DNA from: Azonexus sp.
GTDB lineage: Bacteria; Pseudomonadota; Gammaproteobacteria; Burkholderiales; Rhodocyclaceae
Reading direction: 5' to 3'
Length of the DNA stretch: 64,000 bases
Assembly (NCBI GenBank): GCA_017983615.1
Contig: JAGOBB010000006.1
Location: forward strand, 87,165-151,164
The notes under the pieces were generated by a model. The model saw only the letters and a list, made by a program, of their open reading frames with translations. It did no database searches and had not been told where the DNA came from. This document shows, one piece after another, positions 30,159-40,138 of the stretch; position 1 is the stretch's first letter, and every line of letters starts with the position of its first letter. Both the position numbers and the translations under genes were made by a program.

Positions 30159-30739
30159 CAAAGGACCGCCACACCCTGGCGACGCAACATGTCACACAGG
30201 GCGATCAAGGGCAGGCCGACCAGGGCATTCGGGTCGTCACCACGCATGCTCTGCAACAAGGCAATCCCCAACCCCTCAGACTTTGCCGATCCGGCACAGT
30301 TGTAGGCCGGTTCGCGGCGCAGGTAGTTCTCGATTTCAGCATCGCTGAGCGAGCGGAAGGTAACCAACGTAGGAATGCCCCGGACATCGGCCTCGCCGGT
30401 TCGCGCGTTGAGAAGACACAATCCGGTGTAGAAATTGACAGTCTTCCCAGATAGTGCGCGCAACTGCTCGACGGCGCGTTCGTACGTTCCAGGTTTTCCG
30501 TAAATTTTGCCTTTGACAGTAGCAACCTGATCGCTGCCGATAATCAGTGCATCGCCATGGCTGTCGACCACAGCCCTGGCCTTGGCTTCAGAAAGCCGCA
30601 AGGCCATGGCTTCGGGTGTTTCCCCTGGGAGCGCGGCTTCGTCGGTTTGCGGATTGGCCACTTCGAAAGGCAGGCCGAGGCGGCCCAGAAGTTCACGGCG
30701 GTAAGGCGAGGTCGAGGCTAGAATCAGTTTCTGCGGCAT
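30158..30739 (-). CDS. Maf-family nucleotide pyrophosphatase (YceF type)
   Basis: 193 residues from the ATG at 30739. The N-terminal signature [15 protein letters not shown] has the aromatic-RR form of the YceF subgroup, which hydrolyses 7-methyl-GTP; the dTTP/UTP subgroup has SPRR. Also IGSDQVA and [15 protein letters not shown]. Its place next to yceD-rpmF-plsX is the YceF context. It is a house-cleaning enzyme removing modified nucleotides. Divergent from yceD. Confidence 0.9.
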   Translation of the reverse strand: MPQKLILASTSPYRRELLGRLGLPFEVANPQTDEAALPGETPEAMALRLSEAKARAVVDSHGDALIIGSDQVATVKGKIYGKPGTYERAVEQLRALSGKTVNFYTGLCLLNARTGEADVRGIPTLVTFRSLSDAEIENYLRREPAYNCAGSAKSEGLGIALLQSMRGDDPNALVGLPLIALCDMLRRQGVAVL

Positions 30740-30793
30740 GAAAGACTCGTTACAACAAAGTGTTGCGATGAATACTTGAAGCAGCACTTTGTT

Positions 30794-30822
30794 TTGACTT
30801 GGAAAGCCAAAAATAATATCAT
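30794..30822 (+). promoter_or_regulatory. Promoter of the yceD-rpmF-plsX-fab cluster
   Basis: TTGACT at 30794-30799, 17-bp spacer, TATCAT at 30817-30822 (an overlapping TAATAT is at 30814). Transcription would begin near 30829, downstream of the long-frame TTG at 30776, which argues for the shorter yceD start. Confidence 0.6.
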
Positions 30823-30850
30823 TCAATGTTTAAGTCGCAACAGATCAAGA

Positions 30851-31339
30851 TTGAAAAGGATTTCGGACGCTTTCGCATTTGCTAGGGATGGTCGTGTTCT
30901 CGAGGGAACGCTGGCCGTCGCCGACCTTGAACGCCTGCATGACTTGCTGGCTGAATTGGCAGGAGAGGTAACTTTCCGCCTTCAAGGATTCAAGGGCGAA
31001 AACGGAGAACCCATGCTGCACTTGGTGGTTTCGGGGCTTGTTCCCTTGGCTTGCCAGCGCTGCCTGGAACCCGTGCCTTGCGATCTTGATGTCGACACCC
31101 TGCTGGAACTCGTTCCCGAAGGTGCCGATTTGTCGCAAGACGAACTGGAAGACGACACCCGGGATTTCCTGCCGGTGGTACGCGAACTGGATGTGGCCGA
31201 GTTGGTTGAGGATGAAATCCTCCTCGCCCTGCCAGTGGCGCCGCGGCACGAAAAATGTGGTTTGCCTGGTGCGGCCGATGCGGGCGAACGGATCAATCCG
31301 TTCGCTGCATTGTCCGGGCTAAAAGGCAAGCCGAACTGA
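30851..31339 (+). CDS. YceD/DUF177 family protein
   Basis: 162 residues from the TTG at 30851. An upstream in-frame TTG (30776) would lie before the promoter. DUF177 features: SDAFAFARDGRVLEGTLAV at the start, and the paired cysteines in VPLACQRCLEPV. The acidic second half (ELDVAELVEDEILLALPVAPRH) is the family signature. Bacterial YceD is tied genetically to 23S rRNA accumulation, and chloroplast homologues act in 23S processing. It heads the rpmF-plsX-fab cluster, as is usual. Confidence 0.88.
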   Translation: MKRISDAFAFARDGRVLEGTLAVADLERLHDLLAELAGEVTFRLQGFKGENGEPMLHLVVSGLVPLACQRCLEPVPCDLDVDTLLELVPEGADLSQDELEDDTRDFLPVVRELDVAELVEDEILLALPVAPRHEKCGLPGAADAGERINPFAALSGLKGKPN

Positions 31340-31357
31340 TTTTTTTGGAGTATCAAC

Positions 31358-31537
31358 ATGGCCGTTCAACAGAACAAAAAGTCCCCGTCAAAGCGTGGCA
31401 TGCATCGCGCTCACGATTTCCTGACCACCCCGCCGCTGGCCGTAGAGCCGACCACTGGCGAAGTGCATCTGCGTCACCACATCTCCCCGACCGGTTTCTA
31501 CCGCGGCAAGAAGGTCGTCAAGGGCAAGGGCGAGTAA
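31358..31537 (+). CDS. rpmF: 50S ribosomal protein L32
   Basis: 59 residues: [20 protein letters not shown] at the start, and a very basic, zinc-free tail. It lacks the four cysteines of the zinc-binding type, like E. coli L32. GGAG lies 8 bp before the ATG. It belongs between yceD and plsX, as in most proteobacteria. Confidence 0.95.
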   Translation: MAVQQNKKSPSKRGMHRAHDFLTTPPLAVEPTTGEVHLRHHISPTGFYRGKKVVKGKGE

Positions 31538-31550
31538 TCGTTCAATGAAG

Positions 31551-31590
31551 GGCAGGCTGGCTCTACCTTGAGCCGCCTGCCTTTTCTTTT
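31551..31590 (+). terminator. Terminator or attenuator between rpmF and plsX
   Basis: Stem GGCAGGC/GCCTGCC with an inner GGCTC/GAGCC pair and the tract TTTTCTTTT directly before plsX. It would let rpmF be expressed more than the fatty-acid genes. Confidence 0.75.
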
Positions 31591-31596
31591 GCCCAT

Positions 31597-32625
31597 ATGA
31601 CAACCCGCATTGCCATTGATTGCATGGGGGGTGACCACGGTCCGTCTGTGACGGTGCCGGCGGCCATTCAGTTTCTTGCGGAGCATCCGTCAGCCAATCT
31701 CGTCCTGGTCGGTCAGGAGGAAGTATTGCGCCCGTTGCTCGGCAACCATGCCAACGATTCCCGCATTCGTCTTGTTCACGCCACCGAAGTTGTTGGCATG
31801 GACGAGTCGCCGGCCCTCGCGCTGCGCAACAAGAAGGATTCGTCCATGCGGGTCGCTATCAACCAGGTCAAATCCGGAGATGCAGACGCCTGCGTTTCTG
31901 CCGGCAATACTGGTGCCCTGATGGCGATTTCCCGCTTTGTACTGAAGATGCTTCCTGGCATCGACCGGCCGGCTATCTGTGCGCCACTGCCGACCGTCAA
32001 CGGCCACACCCACATGCTGGACCTGGGTGCCAATGTTGATTGCGGCCCGGAGCATCTGCTGCAGTTCGGCATCATGGGCGCCATGCTGGTCGCCGCCATG
32101 GAGCACAAGGATCAACCTACCGTCGGTATCCTCAATATCGGCGAAGAGGAAATCAAGGGTAACGAGGTCGTCAAAGCCGCAGCCGAACTGCTTCGTGGTT
32201 CTGATCTGAACTTCATTGGCAATGTCGAGGGTGACGGCATTTACAAGGGAGATGCCGACGTAATTGTTTGCGACGGCTTTGTCGGAAATGTTGCCTTGAA
32301 GACTTCCGAGGGGCTGGCCCAGATGCTGGCTTCATCATTGCGTGGTGAGTTCAAGCGCAACTGGCTGACCAAACTTGCTGCCCTGATTGCCATTTCGGTG
32401 TTGAACAATTTCAAGAAGCGTTTCGACCATCGTCGCTACAACGGCGCCATCCTTCTGGGACTCAAGGGTATTTCCGTCAAGAGTCACGGTTCGGCGGATG
32501 TCCTGGCTTTTGGCAACGCCATTTCGCGCGCCTTCGATGCGGCCGAGAACCGTGTGGTCGAACGAATTTCTAGCCGAATCGCCGCGATGATCCCGGCCCC
32601 CGCTACCGCTGTGGAGAACGTCTGA
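31597..32625 (+). CDS. plsX: Phosphate acyltransferase PlsX
   Basis: 342 residues. The start [19 protein letters not shown] is the family signature; [11 protein letters not shown] and [14 protein letters not shown] follow. It converts acyl-ACP to acyl-phosphate for phospholipid synthesis and is a peripheral membrane enzyme. First gene of the fatty-acid cluster after the rpmF hairpin; 2 bp before fabH. Confidence 0.96.
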   Translation: MTTRIAIDCMGGDHGPSVTVPAAIQFLAEHPSANLVLVGQEEVLRPLLGNHANDSRIRLVHATEVVGMDESPALALRNKKDSSMRVAINQVKSGDADACVSAGNTGALMAISRFVLKMLPGIDRPAICAPLPTVNGHTHMLDLGANVDCGPEHLLQFGIMGAMLVAAMEHKDQPTVGILNIGEEEIKGNEVVKAAAELLRGSDLNFIGNVEGDGIYKGDADVIVCDGFVGNVALKTSEGLAQMLASSLRGEFKRNWLTKLAALIAISVLNNFKKRFDHRRYNGAILLGLKGISVKSHGSADVLAFGNAISRAFDAAENRVVERISSRIAAMIPAPATAVENV

Positions 32626-32627
32626 TT

Positions 32628-33587
32628 ATGTACGCACGCCTGATCGGTACTGGCAGCTATCTTCCGGGCAACCCCGTCAGCAACAACGACCTGGCTGCTC
32701 GCGGCATTGATACCAACGACGAGTGGATCGTTACCCGTACCGGCATTCGTAGCCGTTATCTGGCTGAGCTTGGCACGACTTCAAGTGAACTTGGCCTGAT
32801 CGCCGCTCAACGGGCGCTGGAAATGGCTGGTGTGCCGGCAGCAGACCTCGACCTGATTATTGTCGCGACCTCGACGCCTGATTACATCTTTCCCAGTACC
32901 GCCTGCCTTATTCAGGGAAAACTGGGTAACAAAAGGGCGGCCGCTTTCGATGTTCAGGCCGTATGCGCCGGGTTCACCTATGCCCTGGGTATCGCCGAAA
33001 AATTCATACGATCAGGCAGCCACAAAAAGGCTCTGGTCATCGGTGCGGAAGTCTTTTCACGTATTCTCGACTGGAGCGACCGTGGCACCTGCGTGCTGTT
33101 CGGCGATGGTGCCGGCGCAGTCGTTCTCGAAGCGTCAGACAAGCCGGGAATCCTGGCCACTGCCATGCATGCCGACGGTAGCCAGAACGGCATCCTGAAC
33201 GTACCCGGACAAATCTGTGGCGGTCAGGTCACCGGTGATCCCTTCCTGCGCATGGACGGCCAGGCTGTGTTCAAATTCGCAGTGCGTGTGCTGGCCGAGG
33301 TAGCCGAGGAGGTTTGCCATACCGCTGACGTCAAAACCACCGATGTGGATTGGCTGATACCTCATCAGGCGAATATCCGGATCATTGAAGCCACCGGCAA
33401 AAAACTCGGCGTTGATCGCAACCGGGTCATTGTTACCGTTGACCGTCATGGCAATACTTCAGCAGCCTCGGTACCGCTGGCGCTGGATGAGGCGGTGCGC
33501 GACGGACGAATCCAGCACGGACAGAAAGTTCTGGTCGAGGGCGTCGGCGGTGGCTTCACCTGGGGCGCTGCCCTGTTCGAGTTTTAA
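32628..33587 (+). CDS. fabH: 3-oxoacyl-ACP synthase III
   Basis: 319 residues. The catalytic triad is visible: Cys in [14 protein letters not shown], His in [11 protein letters not shown], Asn in HGNTSAAS. It starts fatty-acid synthesis by condensing acetyl-CoA with malonyl-ACP. Closely spaced in the plsX-fabH-fabD-fabG run. Confidence 0.97.
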   Translation: MYARLIGTGSYLPGNPVSNNDLAARGIDTNDEWIVTRTGIRSRYLAELGTTSSELGLIAAQRALEMAGVPAADLDLIIVATSTPDYIFPSTACLIQGKLGNKRAAAFDVQAVCAGFTYALGIAEKFIRSGSHKKALVIGAEVFSRILDWSDRGTCVLFGDGAGAVVLEASDKPGILATAMHADGSQNGILNVPGQICGGQVTGDPFLRMDGQAVFKFAVRVLAEVAEEVCHTADVKTTDVDWLIPHQANIRIIEATGKKLGVDRNRVIVTVDRHGNTSAASVPLALDEAVRDGRIQHGQKVLVEGVGGGFTWGAALFEF

Positions 33588-33599
33588 GAGGACGATACC

Positions 33600-34526
33600 A
33601 TGTCTTTTGCATTTGTATTTCCTGGTCAGGGCTCGCAGAGCGTTGGCATGATGGCTGCCTACGGTGATTCCGCCGTGGTCCGCGCCACCTTTGACGAAGC
33701 TTCCGCGGCCCTGGGCGACGACCTGTGGGCAATGGTTGCCGAAGGACTGGCCGAAGCGTTGGCTCAGACGGTGAATACCCAGCCGGTGATGTTGACTGCG
33801 GGTATCGCCGTATGGCGCCTATGGCAGGAAAAGGGCGGCAGGATGCCGGCAATTCTTGCTGGTCACAGTTTGGGCGAGTATTCGGCCCTGGTCGCTGCTG
33901 GCGTCATCGAATTGAAGGATGCGGTTCCGCTGGTCCGCCTGCGTGCCGCGGCAATGCAGGAAGCCGTTCCGGTCGGGACGGGTGCCATGGCAGCCATTCT
34001 TGGTCTGAACGACGCGGGTATCGCCGCCGCCTGCGCTGAGGCTGCGCAAGGAGAGGTTGTCGAACCGGTCAATTTCAATGCCAATGGGCAAACCGTCATT
34101 GCCGGCCACAAGGCGGCAGTCGAGCGCGCCATGGAGGCCTGCAAGGCCCGCGGTGCCAAGATGGCCAAGGCACTGCCGGTATCGGCACCGTTCCATTCTT
34201 CGCTGATTCGCCCGGCTGCTGACAAGCTGGCTGCTCGCCTGGCCGAACTGACCCTCAATGCACCGCGTATTCCGGTCATCAATAACGTCGATGTTTCAAT
34301 CGAAAACGATCCGGGGCAGATCAAGGATGCGCTGGTTCGTCAGGCCTACAACCCGGTACGCTGGGTCGAGATCATTCAGGTGATGGGGTCGCTGGGTGTC
34401 CAAACCGTGGCCGAATGCGGCCCCGGCAAGGTGCTGGCCGGCTTGACTAAGCGTTGCGCCGACGGGGTCGTCGGCGTAGCGCTGGCCGATATCGCCTCAA
34501 TAGAAGCCAATCTGGGCCTGGAGTAA
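33600..34526 (+). CDS. fabD: Malonyl-CoA-ACP transacylase
   Basis: 308 residues. Starts FVFPGQGSQSVGMM. The nucleophile is in AGHSLGEYSALVA, the catalytic His in SAPFHSSLI, and VVEPVNFNANGQTVIAG is typical. It loads malonate onto ACP. GAGG lies 9 bp before the ATG. Confidence 0.97.
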   Translation: MSFAFVFPGQGSQSVGMMAAYGDSAVVRATFDEASAALGDDLWAMVAEGLAEALAQTVNTQPVMLTAGIAVWRLWQEKGGRMPAILAGHSLGEYSALVAAGVIELKDAVPLVRLRAAAMQEAVPVGTGAMAAILGLNDAGIAAACAEAAQGEVVEPVNFNANGQTVIAGHKAAVERAMEACKARGAKMAKALPVSAPFHSSLIRPAADKLAARLAELTLNAPRIPVINNVDVSIENDPGQIKDALVRQAYNPVRWVEIIQVMGSLGVQTVAECGPGKVLAGLTKRCADGVVGVALADIASIEANLGLE

Positions 34527-34528
34527 GC

Positions 34529-35269
34529 ATGCTGACCGACAAAATTGCTCTCGTTACCGGCGCGACTCGTGGCATTGGCCGCGCCATTGCCCTGGAACTC
34601 GGAAAGCAGGGTGCGACGGTGATCGGCACGGCGACCAGCGATGAAGGGGCTGGGAAGATTTCCGCCTATCTGTCCGACGCCGGCATCAAGGGGAAGGGCG
34701 TTGTGCTCAACGTTACCGATGTTGCGCAGACCGATTCGACCTTGTCCGATCTTGCCAAAGAATTCGGCGCCATCGCCATCCTGGTCAATAACGCCGGCAT
34801 TACCCGCGACAACCTGGCAATGCGCATGGGGGACGATGAATGGGATGCCGTCATTGATACCAATCTGAAGGCGGTTTTCCGGCTTTCACGCGGCGTCATG
34901 CGCGGCATGATGAAGGCGCGTTTCGGCCGTATCGTCAATATTTCTTCGGTAGTCGGTTATTCCGGCAATGCCGGCCAGGCCAATTACTGCGCCGCCAAGG
35001 CTGGCGTCGCCGGCCTGAGCCGTTCGCTGGCGCGCGAATTGGGCAGCCGCAACATCACTGTCAATTGCGTTGCCCCGGGCTTTATCGCAACCGACATGAC
35101 GCACGCCTTGACCGATGAACAGAAGGCCGCCATGCTTGCATCCATTCCGCTGGCCCGTGCCGGTACGCCGGAAGATGTTGCGGGCGCTGTCGGCTTCCTG
35201 GTTTCTCCTGCTGCCTCGTATGTCACGGGAACCACCGTGCATGTGAATGGCGGCATGTTTATGGATTGA
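34529..35269 (+). CDS. fabG: 3-oxoacyl-ACP reductase
   Basis: 246 residues from the ATG at 34529, 2 bp after fabD. Short-chain dehydrogenase: cofactor motif TGATRGIGRAIA, NNAGITRDN, catalytic Ser in NISSVVGYSG and the YCAAKAG Tyr/Lys pair. The C-terminus YVTGTTVHVNGGMFMD is that of FabG. It is NADPH dependent and performs the first reduction of each elongation cycle. Confidence 0.97.
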   Translation: MLTDKIALVTGATRGIGRAIALELGKQGATVIGTATSDEGAGKISAYLSDAGIKGKGVVLNVTDVAQTDSTLSDLAKEFGAIAILVNNAGITRDNLAMRMGDDEWDAVIDTNLKAVFRLSRGVMRGMMKARFGRIVNISSVVGYSGNAGQANYCAAKAGVAGLSRSLARELGSRNITVNCVAPGFIATDMTHALTDEQKAAMLASIPLARAGTPEDVAGAVGFLVSPAASYVTGTTVHVNGGMFMD

Positions 35270-35289
35270 TATCGCTAAGCCTCGGCTTT

Positions 35290-35298
35290 TGGTAGAAT
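35290..35298 (+). promoter_or_regulatory. Candidate extended -10 promoter of acpP
   Basis: TGGTAGAAT (TG-n-TAGAAT) 45 bp before acpP, consistent with extra transcription of acpP inside the cluster. Confidence 0.45.
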
Positions 35299-35324
35299 CA
35301 CAACGTTTTTTTTCGTACCCCTGA

Positions 35325-35579
<255 letters not shown>

Positions 35580-35600
35580 GCCAATTCCGGTTTGAACCAG

Positions 35601-35629
35601 GCAAGGCCGGCCTCATGGGCCGGCCTTGC
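35601..35629 (+). terminator. Hairpin between acpP and fabF
   Basis: An 11-bp GC-rich stem GCAAGGCCGGC / GCCGGCCTTGC with a 7-base loop and only a weak T-rich tail. Probably a partial terminator or 3' stabiliser giving more acpP than fabF mRNA. Confidence 0.65.
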
Positions 35630-35652
35630 TACATTTGCTTTCGGAGTGCATC

Positions 35653-36888
35653 TTGGCACGTCGCAGAGTCGTCATCACTGGCCTGGGTTTGATTTCCCCG
35701 GTCGGCAACAGCGTCGAAGAAGGCTGGCAGAACATTATCGCCGGCGTTTCTGGTATCGCTCCCGTCACCCGTTTCGACACCTCCACTTTCCCGGTCAAGT
35801 TTGCCGGCGAAGTGAAGAATTTCGATATCACCCAATATATTTCCGCCAAGGATGCCCGTCGTATGGATAGATTTATCCATTACGGTCTGGCGGCTGGCAT
35901 GCAGGCCGTGCGTGACGCCGGACTGGACAAGGAAGGCTCGGCCGACCCGGAGCGTGTAGGCGTCGCCATTGGCTCCGGCATTGGCGGCTTGCCGCTGATC
36001 GAGGAAACCAAGGACGAATACATCGCTGGTGGCGTGCGCAAGGTGTCGCCATTCTTCGTGCCCGGGTCGATCATCAACATGATCTCCGGCAACCTGTCGA
36101 TCGAATATGGTTTCAAGGGGCCGAACCTGGCCATAGTGACGGCCTGCACGACTGGTACTCACTCCATAGGCGAAGCGGCGCGTCTCATTGAGTACGGCGA
36201 CGCCGATGTTATGGTCGCCGGCGGTGCTGAATCGACGGTGTCGCCGCTCGGTATGGGTGGATTCAGCGCGGCCCGTGCGCTGTCGACGCGCAATGAAGAT
36301 CCGACGACGGCCAGCCGTCCGTGGGACAAGGATCGCGACGGATTCGTGCTGGGCGAGGGAGCTGGTGTGCTGGTCCTTGAAGAGTACGAACACGCCAAGG
36401 CACGTGGAGCCAAGATCTACGCTGAAGTGGCTGGCTACGGCATGAGTGCCGATGCTTACCACATCACGGCACCGAACATGGATGGCCCGCGCCGTTCGAT
36501 GGTCAACGCCCTTAAAAATGCTGGCGTTTCCCCGGCCGACGTTCAGTACGTCAATGCCCATGGCACTTCGACGCCGCTTGGCGACAAGAATGAATCGGAT
36601 GCCATCAAGGCTGCCTTCGGCGACTCCGCCTACAAGATCGTCGTCAATTCGACCAAGTCGATGACCGGCCATCTGCTCGGTGGTGCCGGTGGCGTCGAGT
36701 CGTTGTTTACAGTTCTGGCGATCCATCACCAGATTTCACCGCCAACCATCAATATCTTCAATCAGGATCCGGAATGCGATCTGGACTACTGCGCCAATGC
36801 AGCGCGTCCGATGAAGATTGATATCGCGCTGAAAAACAACTTCGGCTTCGGCGGAACCAACGGTTCGCTGGTCTTCAAGCGCATCTAA
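35653..36888 (+). CDS. fabF: 3-oxoacyl-ACP synthase II
   Basis: 411 residues from a TTG at 35653, the start that matches the family (ARRRVVITGLGLISPVG) and has GGAG 7 bp upstream; the frame start at 35626 has neither. Catalytic Cys is in VTACTTGTHS, His in VNAHGTSTPLGD, and the closing NNFGFGGTNGSLVF is canonical. It elongates acyl-ACP and controls unsaturated fatty acids. Confidence 0.96.
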   Translation: MARRRVVITGLGLISPVGNSVEEGWQNIIAGVSGIAPVTRFDTSTFPVKFAGEVKNFDITQYISAKDARRMDRFIHYGLAAGMQAVRDAGLDKEGSADPERVGVAIGSGIGGLPLIEETKDEYIAGGVRKVSPFFVPGSIINMISGNLSIEYGFKGPNLAIVTACTTGTHSIGEAARLIEYGDADVMVAGGAESTVSPLGMGGFSAARALSTRNEDPTTASRPWDKDRDGFVLGEGAGVLVLEEYEHAKARGAKIYAEVAGYGMSADAYHITAPNMDGPRRSMVNALKNAGVSPADVQYVNAHGTSTPLGDKNESDAIKAAFGDSAYKIVVNSTKSMTGHLLGGAGGVESLFTVLAIHHQISPPTINIFNQDPECDLDYCANAARPMKIDIALKNNFGFGGTNGSLVFKRI

Positions 36889-36916
36889 CTAAGTCTTTTT
36901 CGCAGGGAATCGAACG

Positions 36917-37354
36917 GTGCAGTTTCCGGTCATCATCGGACTGCACCGTTCCAGCTTTCTGGATGCCGGATTTGGCATTCTCCTCGTATCCGCAGGGGCG
37001 CTAACGGCGGCCTGGCCTCAAACCGAGCCATATCGCCTGCTTCTCCTGGCATGGATAGCCGTGGCTGGGCTCCTTACGTGGAGGCGCCTGACACCTGCAT
37101 TTTCTGCGATAAGACTCGAGCACGACGGCCGAATAATGGTGATGCGTTGCGGCGAGGCAGAATTCGTTGCCGCAGAACCCCAGCCCGGCGCGATCGTCCA
37201 TCCTTGGCTATGCGTTGTTCGCCTGAAAATGGCCGATGGCCGAGTCCGGACCTTGAATGCTACGGTCGGCCCTAAAAATTGCCAAAATTTCAGACGCTTG
37301 CGCGTTTTCCTGCGCTGGCGCGCAAAATTCAACGAACCGGCTGACGACGCCTGA
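36917..37354 (+). CDS. YgfX-like small inner-membrane protein
   Basis: 145 residues, GTG start. Two hydrophobic segments near the N-terminus ([28 protein letters not shown]) are followed by a beta-rich soluble part ending [10 protein letters not shown]. The architecture and the position beside nadB-rpoE fit the YgfX/CptA-like family; sequence identity is too low for certainty. The 3' end overlaps nadB convergently by 26 bp. Residues [12 protein letters not shown] are encoded by copy 7 of the dispersed motif. Confidence 0.65.
   Translation: MQFPVIIGLHRSSFLDAGFGILLVSAGALTAAWPQTEPYRLLLLAWIAVAGLLTWRRLTPAFSAIRLEHDGRIMVMRCGEAEFVAAEPQPGAIVHPWLCVVRLKMADGRVRTLNATVGPKNCQNFRRLRVFLRWRAKFNEPADDA
37256..37293 (+). 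repeat. Dispersed uptake-signal-like motif, copy 7
   Basis: Exact core at 37256-37267, GGCCCT, A/T tract 1 (AAAAATT, +19 to +25), GCC, A/T tract 2 (AAAATTT, +29 to +35), CAG. The clearest complete copy. Confidence 0.85.
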
Positions 37355-38906
37355 GTACTGTGTTTTTAGCCTTGGCAGCCATTTCCGGATAGTCCCGGGA
37401 GAAGTGCAGGCCACGACTTTCCTTTCGCTGCATGGCACAGCGCACGATGAGGTCTGCAGTAACCACGAGGTTGCGCAATTCTATGAGATCGTGACTGACC
37501 CGGAAATTGGCGTAGAACTCGTCGATTTCCCGCATCAGCAGGCCAATACGGTGTTTGGCGCGTTTCAGGCGTTTGGTCGTCCGGACAATCCCGACGTAGT
37601 CCCACATGAAGCGCCGGAGCTCGTCCCAGTTATGGGAAATGACCACTTCTTCGTCTGCATCGGTGACCCGGCTTTCGTCCCACAAAGGCAAAACCGGAAT
37701 CGCATTGTCTTTCTGGTTCAAAATATCATTGACCGCAGCTTCGGCAAAAACCAGGCATTCGAGCAGCGAATTCGAGGCCAGGCGATTGGCCCCATGCAAG
37801 CCGGTGCAAGATGCTTCACCAGCCACATAGAGACCGACGACATCGGTGCGCCCGTGCAAGTCACTGACGACGCCACCGCAGGTGTAGTGCGCGGCTGGAA
37901 CGACTGGAATGGGGGTCTGCGTGATGTCGATGCCCAATTCAAGGCAGCGGGCATGGATATTCGGGAAATGACCACGAATGAATTCCTCACCCTTGTGCGA
38001 AATATCGAGGAAGACGCAGTCCAGACCGCGCTTTTTCATTTCGAAGTCAATGGCGCGGGCGACTACATCACGGGGAGCCAGTTCGGCCCGGTCATCGTGC
38101 TCCGGCATGAAGCGCGTGCCATCCGGCAAGCGGAGCAGGCCACCTTCGCCACGAACTGCTTCGGAAATCAGGAAGGATTTCGCTTGGGGATGATAGAGGC
38201 AGGTTGGATGGAACTGGATGAATTCCATGTTTGACACCCGGCAACCCGCCCGATAAGCCATGGCAATTCCGTCACCGGTCGAGGTATCCGGATTGGTTGT
38301 ATAGAGATAGACCTTGCCGGCACCGCCAGTAGCGAGAAGGGTATTCGACGCGCCAACGGTGACGACTTCACCGCTACGGTTGTTCAGCAAATAAGCGCCG
38401 TAGCAACGCCGATCACCCTTGCCGAGTTTTTCGCCGGTGATCAGATCGATGGCGATGTGGTCTTCGAGGATGGTAATGTTGGGATTGGCGCGAACCTTCT
38501 TGGTCAAGGTGTCCTGCACTGCGAAGCCTGTGGCATCGGCAACGTGGATGACTCGGCGGGCACTGTGGCCGCCTTCGCGGGTCAGGTGATAGCCTGAGGA
38601 GTCCTTGGTAAAAGGCACGCCCTGTTCGATAAGCCAATCTATGACGCGGCGGCCATTTTCGACCACGTGACGGGTGGCTTTCTCATCGTTGAGCCATGCC
38701 CCGGCGACCAGGGTGTCCCGGATGTGTGCCTCGATCGAGTCCTGGCTATCCAGAACTGCAGCGATCCCTCCTTGGGCCCACCCTGACGCGGAATCCTCAA
38801 GACTGCGCTTGCTCACCAAGGCCACGCGACAATGCGGGGCGAGTCTGAGAGCGGCAGATTGGCCAGCCAGGCCACTGCCGATGATCAGGACATCAAATTT
38901 CTGCAC
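37329..38906 (-). CDS. nadB: L-aspartate oxidase
   Basis: 525 residues from the GTG at 38906, where the FAD-binding start [18 protein letters not shown] begins; an ATG at 38951 is a less likely alternative. Further motifs: [36 protein letters not shown]. It oxidises aspartate to iminoaspartate for NAD synthesis. Single gene, convergent with the YgfX-like gene and divergent from rpoE. Confidence 0.96.
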   Translation of the reverse strand: MQKFDVLIIGSGLAGQSAALRLAPHCRVALVSKRSLEDSASGWAQGGIAAVLDSQDSIEAHIRDTLVAGAWLNDEKATRHVVENGRRVIDWLIEQGVPFTKDSSGYHLTREGGHSARRVIHVADATGFAVQDTLTKKVRANPNITILEDHIAIDLITGEKLGKGDRRCYGAYLLNNRSGEVVTVGASNTLLATGGAGKVYLYTTNPDTSTGDGIAMAYRAGCRVSNMEFIQFHPTCLYHPQAKSFLISEAVRGEGGLLRLPDGTRFMPEHDDRAELAPRDVVARAIDFEMKKRGLDCVFLDISHKGEEFIRGHFPNIHARCLELGIDITQTPIPVVPAAHYTCGGVVSDLHGRTDVVGLYVAGEASCTGLHGANRLASNSLLECLVFAEAAVNDILNQKDNAIPVLPLWDESRVTDADEEVVISHNWDELRRFMWDYVGIVRTTKRLKRAKHRIGLLMREIDEFYANFRVSHDLIELRNLVVTADLIVRCAMQRKESRGLHFSRDYPEMAAKAKNTVLRRRQPVR

Positions 38907-39024
38907 GGCTGTTCTCTGTAAGGGGAATTTTGAGCCAAATATAGCACGCATGAAACGATTGATCCCGTTACAGTCAGTCACAAATAAGGAGAATTCCCTG
39001 TATTCTGCTGAAAAATGGCTGCGC

Positions 39025-39030
39025 TATACT
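39025..39030 (+). promoter_or_regulatory. Candidate -10 box upstream of rpoE
   Basis: TATACT about 50 bp before the rpoE start, preceded by TGCGC. No good -35 and no sigma-E type GAACTT/TCTGA pair was found, so autoregulation is not evident. Confidence 0.3.
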
Positions 39031-39077
39031 GTGTTCAATAAACATACTAACGACCACCCCCAGGGAAAATGAGAACC

Positions 39078-39677
39078 ATGAGTGAGCGCGAAATCGATCA
39101 GTTGCTGGTCGAACGGGCGCAAGGCGGAGATCAGCACGCCTTCGACCAGTTGGTAGGCAAATACCAGCGCAAGCTGGGGCGATTACTATCGCGCTTTATC
39201 CGCGACCCGGCAGAGGTCGAAGATGTTTCGCAGGAAGCATTTATCAAGGCCTATCGGGCATTGCCGTCGTTCCGAGGGGAAAGCGCGTTTTATACCTGGC
39301 TATATCGCATTGGCATTAACACAGCCAAGAATTATCTGGTTTCGCAAGGAAGGCGTGCGCCGACCAGTACCGAATTCGATACCGAAGAGGCTGAATCTTT
39401 CGAGGACGCAACCCAACTCCGGGACATCAATACCCCGGAAAGCCTGCTTCTGTCGAAACAGATTGGCGAAACTGTCAATGCAGCCATGGATTCCTTGCCT
39501 GAAGAACTGCGCACGGCAATCGTCCTGCGCGAACTTGAAGGGCTGTCATATGAAGAGATTGCCGGCATAATGAATTGCCCGATCGGCACCGTTCGTTCGC
39601 GTATCTTCCGTGCTCGTGAAGCCGTTGCGGCCAAATTGCGCCCATTGCTCGATACGGCACCGGACAAGCGTTGGTGA
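39078..39677 (+). CDS. rpoE: RNA polymerase sigma factor RpoE (sigma-24)
   Basis: 199 residues from the ATG at 39078 (MSEREIDQLLVERAQGGD); an in-frame ATG at 39069 has its AGGG only 2 bp away. Region 2 is FDQLVGKYQRKLGRLL with DVSQEAFIKAYRAL; region 4 is LPEELRTAIVLRELEGLSYEEIA and GTVRSRIFRAREAV. It is the envelope-stress ECF sigma. The gene is followed 2 bp later by rseC with no rseA or rseB between, which is unusual for RpoE operons. Confidence 0.95.
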   Translation: MSEREIDQLLVERAQGGDQHAFDQLVGKYQRKLGRLLSRFIRDPAEVEDVSQEAFIKAYRALPSFRGESAFYTWLYRIGINTAKNYLVSQGRRAPTSTEFDTEEAESFEDATQLRDINTPESLLLSKQIGETVNAAMDSLPEELRTAIVLRELEGLSYEEIAGIMNCPIGTVRSRIFRAREAVAAKLRPLLDTAPDKRW

Positions 39678-39679
39678 CC

Positions 39680-40114
39680 ATGGATACAGATCAGGTAATC
39701 GTCCGAGCGGTTGTCCGGGCGGTAGACGGTGAGTCAGCCTTGGTCGAAGTGGAGCAAGGCGGTTGCGGCCGCTGCCATGAAGAAGGCGGTTGTGGTGGTC
39801 AACAGCTGACGCAGATGTTCTGCAGTGGTCCGAAAAGCTATCGCGTAACCAATGCAGTCGGCGCCATGATCGGTGATCGGGTCAAGATTGCCGTCGCACC
39901 GGGGAGCGTCAGGCGCACTGCGAATTTGGCCTATATTTTGCCGCTGACCGTAGCAATTGCCGGCGCAGTTATTGGGATGCCGTTCGGCGGGGATATCGGG
40001 GCGATCGTTGGCTCGGTCTGCGGGATTTTTGCAGCCTATCTGTATATCCTTTTTCGTACCCGGCAGGGGGCTGGAAATATGGCTGAGGGTCCCCATATCA
40101 TTTCCCGTTCTTGA
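39680..40114 (+). CDS. rseC: RseC/MucC-family membrane protein
   Basis: 144 residues from the ATG at 39680. The N-terminal cysteine motif is GCGRCHEEGGCGG, followed by two membrane spans (LAYILPLTVAIAGAVIG; AIVGSVCGIFAAYLYILF). RseC is linked to SoxR reduction and to RpoE control. It sits between rpoE and mucD. Copy 8 of the dispersed motif encodes part of the first membrane span (LTVAI). Confidence 0.9.
   Translation: MDTDQVIVRAVVRAVDGESALVEVEQGGCGRCHEEGGCGGQQLTQMFCSGPKSYRVTNAVGAMIGDRVKIAVAPGSVRRTANLAYILPLTVAIAGAVIGMPFGGDIGAIVGSVCGIFAAYLYILFRTRQGAGNMAEGPHIISRS
39920..39957 (-). repeat. Dispersed uptake-signal-like motif, copy 8
   Basis: Core ATTGCTACGGTC (one mismatch) on the minus strand at 39946-39957. 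Tract 1 is AAAATATA at +19 to +26; tract 2 is AAATT at +31 to +35; CAG follows. It lies inside rseC, antisense. Confidence 0.75.
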
Positions 40115-40138
40115 TTGAATCCGGAGGTCATATTGCCC

